From positions 4,464,001-4,528,000 of the forward strand of contig JAZARR010000175.1 in NCBI GenBank assembly GCA_037389465.1: a stretch of 64,000 nucleotides of DNA, read 5' to 3'. The notes under the pieces are model-generated. The model ran no database searches, was not told the origin of the DNA, and was given only the letters and a program-made list of their open reading frames with translations. The DNA comes from Baylisascaris procyonis (Eukaryota > Nematoda > Chromadorea > Rhabditida > Ascarididae). This document shows positions 13,301 through 25,300 of the stretch, piece after piece; position 1 is the stretch's first letter, and the number at the start of each line of letters is the position of its first letter. Both the position numbers and the translations under genes were made by a program.

Positions 13301-16300
13301 CCAGTCCTTATAAACGGGGTTTCATAATTGTTTATGCCTATCACCTATGGAGAATATTTGTTTTATGAGTGAAATAGGAATTCTTTGTTTGCAATGGTAC
13401 CTACTTGAAAAAAGGACATGGTTCAGAGAAAACGATGACATTATGCGGCATGAATTTCAAGAAGCAACATATAGCAACAAAATATTCTTTTAGTTTCGAC
13501 ATACGCCATGGAAGTCATTTTTAGGGTAATGGCCGACCTTACAATATCGCCGGTGGTTAAGAACACCGATTTCTGCCCCTCTCCTCTTTCTACAGTCTAA
13601 AATCCATATCACTTCTGACATGTTAGAAGCTTTACACTACCCTGCTACTGTTAACTGCAAACCTCATCAATAACACAAACAGTCCACGAACATATTTCGT
13701 TTATAATTATATATTCTGCATGTTGTACGTATTATATACCATATTTCTATAAGTTATAACGTAGAGAGGAAAAGACATTAGTGTGGAAAATTATAAGGGC
13801 GTAAAAATTCATTTACAGTACTACAGTGGTTAATGATTCATTGATACCGGAAGTTAATGTTTCCTGTTTACAAAATGCATTGCTGGTCTGTCAGCAAGGA
13901 TTGTTTGTCTGTCAGCAACTACCCCAGTACTTTCTTGTATGAAACCAAACACTCTTAATATTGTATGTCCTATTGACAACAGATATCAGAAGTGATAAAG
14001 TAATATGGAGAAAAAATTCAGCTATTTGAAATTATAACGACTCATGTACTAATAATGAAGTAGTAATATAACTGCTTAATGGCATCATATAGTAGATAAT
14101 TAATACGAACGATTTTAGACGGTTTCGCATTCTCATCAGTGGATGAAATTTCTATGACCTATAGTAAAAAAGACATATTCATAATATAGCATCGGAAAAA
14201 AAGGCAAACAATTTTCAGATTGTCGAAATTCTGTAGAAATCTTCCCAACTATTTAAATGGAAAAATCCGCACATATATAATGAAGTGGCATTATTCAAAC
14301 CAACGTTGTTCAAGGATTAATTGCACATTAAATGCACTTAAGAAATCTTCATCGATAATACGTTTGCAGAATGATGTAATAAAAAATGTCATGCAAGAAA
14401 AAATTCCTCTTTAAAAGATCGATGAACTACATTTCAAATATTAGTCAATTATAGCAGAAACAATAGGATAAAAGCTACCTCATCGGTGATGTCGATGCTA
14501 TTCGGAAACTCACTAGCCAAATATTCGACGATCTCGTGTCGCTCTTTACATACGGCCACATGTAAAAGACTCAAACCTAAATTCGATATAAAGGTAGATC
14601 TTATAGATCGAGTGAAAGCATGAATTATTCAAGTAGATAAAGATTAATAAACAACTATTAATAGGTGAAATATCCAACAAATATGCCTATCTTAGAGTTC
14701 AAATATGTAAAATTACATAAAATGTGTGCAAATTTATTATCATAATTATACTACGCAAGTATGACTTCTCCAATCAATTTTCTTAGAAGCAAAACATCGC
14801 AAATACTTGACGACTCTCCCTCTCCCTCTCCCTCTCATGAGGTAGAGGCGGATGCTTCATTTAACTTCTATAATATTTAAAGTAATTTCTATGAGCTTAA
14901 CGTTTATGACGAGACATCCCATTACATACTTTATTATGACAGCGCAGAAATCTTTAAACACCTGCACAATAAGTGACTAAATTTGTCGGTGTTTACGCAC
15001 ATCCATATGCCCTCATATTCGCGTTTTGGATTAGTTCGATTAGCGTTCGCACAGTTATTTGCTCAATCATTAACTACGGCTGCAAAATTTGTATAACAAA
15101 TCGGAATTCATCCGACAGCATTTGTAAAATAACAATTTATGCAGTCGTTACTTCCGCAATTTGTGCTGAATACCGACTACTTCAGTGGGTTGCACAATTT
15201 TGCATTAGAATATGTATTGGCGATATTTGATTAAATGGAAATCATGGACGATTTTCAACGAAACGAACCTCTTGAATCGCGACTGTCAATAAGTTCCAAG
15301 TCAACAAGATTCTTCAGCTTCCTAAGATCATTATCTTCGATTGCTGCGATCGCTGCATTCAATCTTTTCTGAAAAACAATTCGTTGATGGAAGAGCTCAT
15401 CAAGCCAAATCGAATGACGAATACAAAGTGATATATTGAAAAGGTGAATGACTGACAATAATTTTTACGCTCTTTAGAATCTTAGTAATCTTAGTATTTA
15501 TAGCAATAAATTTTAGTCAAGCAACATAGCTTCTACAAAACGACGCACTCTGATTCACTAAGGTCACAACATAAGCAAGATAGTTTTTGCAATAATTTGC
15601 TGGATACAGTTGCAAGCTACAATTATTTTGTTCACTAAAGTGAGTAAGTATGGTCGCATGCAACTTATAATGTAGAAATTTCTCCAACTTGTCAGAGCTA
15701 TGTAAATATAATTATAAACGTAAGTATAAATAAAAATAAAAATAAAAATATAAGTATAAATATAAGTATAAACATAAATATAAACATAAATATAAAGCAG
15801 CCTTTTCTTTTTTGCTTGGTTGAAATACTTAACAAATAGTTTCGAATGAGGAACTATCGTAGCGTATCAAACAAAATTTATACTTGAACCATCCGAAATC
15901 GATTAATATATTTGACGAGTTTTTCATTGCCGAGGTGTTTCTTGACAATTCGCCAAATTTGATAGCCTTTGCCTTCAATTTGAATTTCTTCCAGCTCTTT
16001 GAATGTGATGTTCTCGAAATTCAGCTTTAAAATACGCGTTTCCACATCACTGTCGATATTTTCTTCGTCTTCTACAAAAACATTCATTCACCGTTCACTT
16101 CACTAAATTCGTAAATATAAATTTTCGTCAATCATTTATAATGAGAGGTTATCCAAGCAAGTCAACATAACAACTTGAGAATTTTTATTGCGCTTTCAGA
16201 AATTCTGCACCTTATTTCTGGTAAGATTCCCTGCTTTCCTTAGGCATTTCGCTGATAATATCAACAAAAACAGAATCCCTTTCGGATTTCCTTCCACTTT

Positions 16301-19300
16301 CACGTTTTTCACAAAGGCGAAAAAAGAAAAAGAGAAGTATTTAAAATATGTGCTTATTTTAAGCGAAAAAAAAAGTAACGTAACACTTTGTTGCGATGAG
16401 TTTTCCTTTTGAATATATAGTGTGGAATCTCATTATCCCATATTAATAAATACTGAAGTATCACTATCATTCATGCGCATCACTCATATTTAGTATATAA
16501 GAGTAAAAAAGTTCGTTTCAGTTCGATATATAACGAAAGAGTGAAACTTGCCATCAATCATATCGAGTGTCTTCGTTCGAATCGACCTATATAGCGATTG
16601 TGCTTGCTTTTTATCCCTTGAATAGCATGCCGGCGAATTACCTGACTGCATAGAAGCCTCTATTAGCATTCAACGTGCAATCCTAACATGAACCGTGAAC
16701 GCTTAGATGCATCTCTCTGAGATGGTGAGGAAACAAATTGCTCATATATCTCTCTCATATCTTTCGAACATATTTCTCTTGCAAGATGCATCAATGAGTT
16801 TAGACTCAAAATTTCCACTCATAACTTTAAAGCAGCAATATATAGAGGAAAGGATAGATCTTAGTTAATTTCGTATAGATCATGCTTAAGAATTGCATGA
16901 AAATTAAACGGCTATTAAGGTAGTTCAGAAAAAAAAAACAAAAGAAACAAACACGTCTAAATATGAGAAATATTTTTAAAAATTGAAAAGCGCCTAATCA
17001 GCTTAAGTTATTAAACGTTTTCATGGACTGCAAAGAAACAGTAAAGCTGCGCAATAATGCATTTTATACTTTCATCGAATCTATTACTCATACAATTTTC
17101 TCAACAAAAAATGCGTTTTTCTATGTTCAATTTTTATTCAATCAATCCTGAAACTAAATTCCACAAATTCAGAGATGATGTATCAACTTGGATATTATTG
17201 TAACAGATCATAACGAGATATGTATAATAGCAATAAATTTCATACTTCCAACTTTAGTGATCAAGGATTTGAAATTACCGAAAAGATGGACAATTGCAAA
17301 TGCAATTTTGCATGAATTCTTAAAAAGACGCATTCTTTAGAAGAAATATAAACAAAGACCGAGTTTTCAGCTAGATCTCAGTGCATTACAACAACTGAGG
17401 TGGACAGAGGAGAGGTGCCGAAGAACGGCAATCTAAGATATTAGCAGTGCGGCAAAATATTAGCGAAGATGGTTGGCTATAATTCAATGCGTTTCGATCA
17501 CGTAAACTACAATGAACCATTATTACCGTTCCTACTTACTGCATTAGTAGTTTCATCCACTTACATTACTGCGAATAAGATTGTAAATTTCATCTTTAAA
17601 TATGTTTTAAGTGAGCCGCTCATCATTACCGAATCAGTGATATTTCTGTTGGCACCGGCGTTCAGAAGTAATGTAACGAGTGATTTGCGTGTCTCCCGAT
17701 CGGGTATTGCCGACGCGTAATGCAGTGCTGTTCGTCCTTCCTGAATAGATCGTACGGTTTGATTTTAGAAGTATGAAAAAGTTTCACTTCATATTCCTAT
17801 TTCAACTTTCGCTTATAACATACTCTAATCTCGGACCTCCTTTACACCATTCACTTGAATCAGTAAACTCTCTTCACCTCAACTTAGTTCACCAACAGTT
17901 TAGAAGCAACTGACAATAATGCATGCCCTGACTATGCGAAAATAAAAATAATGACTATGTGAAACATTTAGTGTAGGTACGAGGACGGCATATCTTTTGC
18001 CGTGAAAGCTTTTGATGTCCTCAGCAATCCAAAATCAAACACGCGTAGCCATCGGCTTTGGATCGGATACATCTGGCAAGCTCTGTCTCTATTATCGGTT
18101 TTCCCTCTCGTCGCCCGAACTAATAGCAACTCTAGTCATACGCTTTTGAAGGCCATTAAAATAAGTACAGAAGTATTATATCAAAAATTAGAAAGTACGA
18201 ATATTGTTCGTTGAATCACTTATTGCCAAATCTCACGTAACTTTTTTAATTGTAAACGCTTTTTCGTGAAGCGAATATACTTGCATAATACTTCGAGGAA
18301 TCAAGTAGAAATTCAAACAGTGCCTAAACTCTTAGAAGATGGTTCGAAAGATGACAATTTTTCCTTAACTGAAAACATTTCAACGATGAATTTTTTCAAT
18401 GGTTCATTTCCTTTTGATGGGAAGCTGAGAACGAAAGAGAGAAGATGATTTTTTAGTGTCTACCTTAGTGCTCTATTTACATGCTATTCCCAGGGGACGT
18501 GGACTATGTGTTCACTCACTTCATCATTATTCACTTTCATCAACGAAGCAAATTTTAAGTGAAAAACCTTGATGGTCAATGGAAAATTTCCCACATGAGT
18601 GCCTTTAATATCACCCTACAAAAAACCGGATCAGAAAATTATACGCGTCTGCTTTTGAATATTTTAAAAAAGCAAAACTGTAGTCGAAAAGAAGAAAACC
18701 TAGGCGTTAAGTAGTATGACAAGAGGGACGAAATGTGTAACTATCAATTTCATTATAGTTAAGGTATTTTGTAATGCTTTGAAGCGAACTTAGGAAGGCG
18801 ACATGCTGCTCTCCATACTTAACCAATCGCTTCTATAAATGAAATATTGCATCTATAAGAGGGGTTGGTCGACTATATAGGAAGAATAGAAGGCAAATAG
18901 GTGAAGCAAAAGAACGAATGCAACAAGCATCTCAGCGTTCAATAAACATTAGAAGCAATTCAAAGGCACACTTAGCGCTCACACAAATTTGTGTCCTGGC
19001 AACGCAACGCCCAAAGAAAGCAATTTTCGCTCACTAAGCGCACCTCCTTCACCACAAATCATATCCGTCATCTTGCCCAGACAGGTTTCCTCGATCGAAA
19101 AGCTAAGAAATCTATATGGAAGGTTATAGGAAGAGCGCTAAATGGACAGCCTCAGAGATTATTACCAACGATTAATTGCAAACATAAATTGTTTAAGCAA
19201 GTCTACCTGCTGATTAATGATTTGAAACGTTTGTGGCTAGCTTTTCGCCGGAAATTCATCACAAATAAAAAGTTTGTGTGAGAGAAAACTTTATTGTTGA

Positions 19301-22300
19301 AACTTGCTTCAACTCGGATGGACAGCCTAAAAAATATCAATTTCTACATCCACTCTCTTAAGGAATACGAATGAAGTTGACCTATAAGGCAATACTCCAA
19401 GCATCTGTAGTATAGTAAGCCGAAATTAGCTAATAGATGCGTAGGGCACATTATGATATGCATGACCAAGTAGCTAAAGCACTCTACTATCGTCTTTTTA
19501 GGGGTTTAGCCGATCCTTTTGCAAGCTCGAGATGTCAATATGATCTTGCTTCATCAGAATTTGCCCATGTGAATATCTTCTTAGTAGATAATTACAATCA
19601 GAGAATAGCGGCGGATGAGAGAGCGCTCCAATAGCAGAAGCTACTTAATGAAATCACCTAACGAATCAAAAGACGCCATTGAAAATAATTAACATGTAGC
19701 CTAAAAAGCTAGTATAAACTAATGAAACTAATTAGTTAAATATGATGACATGCTTCGCATCGAATCGCACAGACTTGCGGTCTTTCCAGCTACCAACTTA
19801 TGTGAGCATCCGATAAGCATGTTTTCCTTTGAATAGAAGGTTTGAGTTCTTAAATTCGAAGCTACTGAAGTTGGAGTCGTTTTCAAGAAAATGGTTTCTC
19901 CTATCACCCTATGCAATAGAAACAGTACAAAGTTGCTCAAAGTATCATATTTTGATTGCATGCAATCAAACAAGTGGGTTATGATTATATGCAATCAAAC
20001 AAGTGGGTTCTTACAACGGCTTGTGGTGATCCGACAGTTACCGCCAATGGCTGGCGCTTGCATTTACATGCAAGTAGAGGTCCAACAATATTGAGTTATA
20101 ATCGTGAACGAGTTTTTCAGCAGTCCTACATAGAGACTCATATTCGAGGATGGTTTTCTATTAATTGTTGGAATTTTAAACCTTTTCGGTGGTAAGATTA
20201 TTTGTATTCAGAAAGGCGAAGATGACTACTGTTTAAATGAACTAATGCAAATAGGGTATATCATTCACAGCTTAGCAACGTTAGATTTGTTGGAAGCAAT
20301 ACATCAACCCTAAATCTACAAAACTCATCATTCGTGTAAATATTCCTGAGGCATAATTATGAGCAAAATCTATTCGTAATATGAGCAAGTTTCGAGTGAA
20401 AGAAATGATCGTCATACCTTATCAGTACGGTCGATAGCAGCAGGAAAAACCATCAACAAGTACTCGCAGATGGCTTTCCTGTTGAGGAGCACAGCAATAT
20501 GCAGCGGTGTTCTGCCAAGATCGTCGCTTGCAAACGCCAACCTGTCATCGTCGACTAGTTGCTTTAGCGCAGTCAAATCACCGTCTCTGATCGCTTGATG
20601 AATTCCCATCATCCTCGTCTAAAAATATTAAAATTGCTTTCCCCCTACATTCACTTTTGTGTGCTCCATTAAGGCCCCCTTTTTAAAAGTCGAATGGTAG
20701 TTGGGAATGTCAAGTTAATGATTTGAAACTTTAGCAAAAGGAAGTAAAGCTAATATTATGTTCATGCCGTTCACCAAAGCAAAAGGATAAAATCTCTAAT
20801 ATGAATGTAAGTAAGAAAATGAATGTAGTAAATTCTTTCATAATTGATCATCTTAAAGTGATTAGACGTAAAACCAGATTGAAAAATTATTATCTCAAAA
20901 CGATAGCAGCATTTATATCATCAGGTGAGTATGTTTATTTTATATGGGCAATGAGAAATAAAATTCCTAAATATCGAAAATGTCTAACGTATGACAGTGA
21001 GCACTTAATCGGATTGTATTTTTTTAAACGAGAATAGTATGAGATTATGCTCTCAAAACAGCAGAGTTGAAGAAAAATATAGACGATCTTTGCTGAAAAT
21101 GGTGTATAAAACCATAATTGACTGTCGGGAAATAATGCATATTGTTACTAGAAGATTGGCGAGAGTGCGTTCGAGATCACGACTGGAAAGTGGAAAAATG
21201 CGACTCTCTAGACGCCAATAATCGCCATTGAGTACGATCTTCTCCAATTCGGGTAAATTACGCTCTTCGATGAGCTTATCGATATCATCGAACGATCGTT
21301 TTGGATCTAAACTCCGTCAATCTCTTACACGAATATCGACTTGAAATTCAAAAATACGGCGAACAAAAATAACATATTACATTGCTTACAGATAAAAATA
21401 AACTTATAAAGTAATACGCTTATAAATACACAAATATGAGTTCAACGCTTAATTCTTCTACAGTGTAATTCATAATGTTAGAGACATTCCGTACTCATCG
21501 CATACAATCACAAAGCAATAATACTTACTTTATTCATTTTCGTGAAGTTTGCTTGATGAAAGCAAAATGAGCTTATATTCTAGACTATAGGCTCAACAGC
21601 AAAGAATAAGCCCTTAAATCGACCAATACTAACCGATCGAATGCTTGTGAAGTGAATGTTCCTAGAAACCGAAGAAATGACTACTGTAGAAGAAGAGCAC
21701 TGAGCAACTGTGACGAACGTGCTTGAAGTACGCGCTGTCAAACTGAACGACATAATGATATACTTCGATCTAATTTTGAATTTCTATAGTGAATACAAAT
21801 ATTTTTTTAATAATTGCATATGTTCAGATTTGTGTGCACGCATCTGGGAATGTTTGCCCGATTAGTTAAATGCTGAATTAATGTCGAGACTGTTTAATTC
21901 TTTTTAACCATCCTGCCAATTGCATTTGTGTTTTTATAAGCGTTAATCTGGCAATCATTGACTTTGCTGCCTAGTCAAGGAGGAGAATTGCATATTTGCA
22001 AAATTAAGTCCATAAATCGACAAATCGCTCGCTAAGTAGCTCATCATTTTTGGTGTTTCATATTTTATTCATAGTATTCATAATGATAAAAAGTTTAGTA
22101 AGTTTTTTGGACCTTCTAATGAATACTTACATATATTGATGCCTTTCACTTGAATCATGTCGATGAGCGCTGGATTTCGTTTGTAGTGATCTGCAGTATA
22201 GCCTTCGGCATCAGTAAGGTGCTCCTTTGCGCCACTTTCAATAAGTACATCGTAGTATTCTCGGCTGCCTCCTGGTGTACCTGCTATGGCTGCAGCGTAA

Positions 22301-25300
22301 TGAAGAGCTGTTCGACCGTCCTCAAAAAAGCATATGCTCTGACAAATTACTAAAATATACATAATTCTAAACGTTATGTGATATGCCTGTAAATAAATGA
22401 ATGAATCGCAAATGCAGTATCGAAGGGTTGTTTACATGTAAAACACATATTTGCGGAAATAATGCATTACAGCCGGGTAAAAATTTGCTTTTCATATGCC
22501 TTCGACAGTTTTTTTTTTTTTGCAAAGAAACACAGTATGACAAGAGACCAACGTGTGGTGTGCGCCTGGAATTTTAGAAACTTTGCATAGTTCGGAACTT
22601 CAGCGCGTGAACCCCAAAGGATGATAAAATTTGACAAAAGAATGAAAATATTTTTCTATTTTTTTGATTGCCGACTTTTTTCATCCAAACTTCAAAATTT
22701 CATCCTAAATTTGGGTTTCATCCAGGACATTTTTCAAAAGCATAAAGGATGAAATGGGCGCTTAAACGATTGTTTGCTATTGTATGAATCTTTGGGCGGT
22801 TTTACAAGACTCAGTATGGGCCAAAAAAGAGTATTTGGCTTACAGTTTGCGCAACTGGGTCAACACTTATCGAGTATTGATTGCATCATGCAAGGTTTTG
22901 GATGACTAAAGTTTTAGTGGCCACTTTGTTTGGTCACTTCTTCAAAAGCCAAGATCAAATCGCTGGTAGCCTTTCATACGCCAAAATTTAGCAAATTTGA
23001 AGCGAGAGGAATATGAAAGTATCACACTGAGTGGACTCTAACCAATAAGGAACAAATGTTTTAATCGAACGAATCGACATCTGAATATCTTTTTTGCTGA
23101 ATCTGCTACCTTATTATGCCCTCCACCCTCAACGTTATTAATGAGATGGGCTTCTAATGATCTGTGCGGAGCTACTTTAGCCTACTAGCAACAGAAACAT
23201 TTAAAAAACTGATGACTTAGAAGTTGAAGAATCAAAAGAAGAAAACGAAACGATTAAAATGAAATAGATTATGAGCATTGTATATGTTTGTATGTTTGGG
23301 CAGCTGGTTTTCCCACCCGTTTGATAGCTTCGATTCGGTGATTTACATGCTTCAAATTTGCATACGAATTCGCATACTATGTTTTAGCAAGGCAACCAAT
23401 AAACGGCTAAATGACAAGCAAAATTTTCAAAGTTGTTCGCGTATTTGAAGTCTTTGAAAACATTAATAAATGTTGCAGAACAAAACAACCGACAACGTCT
23501 TTCTGATCGACTGGAACGTTGCGTTGTTTGAGAAGTGTTTTCAGAACATCGAGATGCTCATGAATGACAGCCAAGTGAAGAGTTGAGGCCATCGTTGATG
23601 GATGTCTCGCATCGATTACTCGCTTATAGGAGACCAATTCCTCGACGGCACTCACATCATCGTTGCAGATCGCATCCAGAAAGCGTTCGATTTTCTCCTA
23701 AAATATGGCCTCCTAATTGCACATCGCCTCTTTCACCTATATTCTTCTAAACATCTTTTCAGATACTAATTATTTTAACTATAACATAATAAAACTTCAC
23801 CTTCCAATAAATAAAGCCATCACAAATTTTCCCGCAAGAATTTCTGCCTAAAGCCGAAAGTGAGGCTCAAATTTTTTCTGGGATCGTTTCGCCACGTCAG
23901 AACTGACTGATCTACCCATTTAAAGTTCCTACTGACATGTCGCTAATGTTGTTGTTTATGAACACCGAATGCACGATGGCGCAGAAAAAGCATTCATTCT
24001 CGATGTGCACAATCTTCCTGACGATGGCATAATGTCGAGAAAATGTTTTTATCTAAACTGTCACAAATTCGATGTTGTCAGCAATAACGTCGCTATTTCA
24101 CTATTGAGAAAACACGGTGCCTTTTATATAAGAGATCTTTGAGGTTTACTGAGGTTAGTCGCAGAGATTTACTCCCATAATTCGCATTGAAACACTAAGG
24201 AGATATATTTATAGCTAGATGAGTACATATATGGTCATGGAAATGCATCACGCAAATTCGCTTAATATTATGCGCCGAAATTTACCGAATCAGGTGATAA
24301 GCACTATATCAAACTCGATGTTATCACTTTTAGGATTCTATTAATCCTAGAGATTAGCTCATAGCTGTTGCACTCAATTCACTTTGAAGCCCTACATAAG
24401 GACATATGGAAGTGATAAGCGCATCGAAATAATACACAATTCCACGTTTCAAAAGTTACCATACGTGGATAGAATCCTGGAAAGTTTCTATTCGAAAAAC
24501 TTCGCTTACATTCGGATCCAACACCTTAAAATTCACAGAGATGCAACAGATTAAAAGGAATATATGAAGAAACGTGTTTATGGGCAACAATAGTATGTAC
24601 TAAGAATGGAGATGTTTCACCTATACTACTGCAGATCGATTGGTAAGCTTTTTAAGCATCTAACAATCCCCCAACTGTGTTCTCCCAGCTTTCCGTATGA
24701 GACGATTGTCTTAACGAAATGTGCCAACGTCTCTTTCAATATATGCACACACACTCTACATAAACATGATAGGTTACTCTATTTCCTTCATACATATGGT
24801 AAAAATTCATATCGTACCAATAAGATGCAAAGCTCCTTTACGATGTTGCTAAAAATAATGTTTTTAGAGATTAGAATAACTTAGTTCAGCATACCTTTGA
24901 AACTCTGTCAACGATAGAAGACATGACTGCGGAGATTGCTATTTCAGCAAGTTTTACAACGAAGACGGTAATGAAAGTGAAATAAAGCAAAAGAGTGAAG
25001 GGGAGGCAGAAGCAAAGAGCCGTCACGGCAATGGATTAGAGGGTATTGAAGATGACATGCAAACTAAGAATAGTTGCTTTCACCTTAATGCATTTACGCA
25101 CAAACACATCAACAATCTCAGCTAAACGCATTACTTATCTCCAAGAAAATAAATTTATTCTGCATCTTCATAAGTCCAGTATTATTATTTTTTAGATTTC
25201 AGTTTCCCAAAGTAATAGTTTCTGGGAGAATTCAATTTTGCAAAGTAATTGTTGGGACGAACACCTGCTTCACTTGAAGGCACATTCATTAAATCGTTTA

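Noticed and set aside
15721..15797. Regular repeats that might suggest a CRISPR array
   Set aside because: Units are short, degenerate and without spacers, in an intron of a eukaryotic gene.
17469..17720. Plus-strand open frame
   Set aside because: Antisense shadow of the unit 2 C exon at 17630-17740.
22560..23160. Stretch with a protein-like reading in the ankyrin intron between B and the CD exon of unit 1
   Set aside because: Some frames stay open for about 40 codons, but stops interrupt them and no transposon or protein family was recognised.
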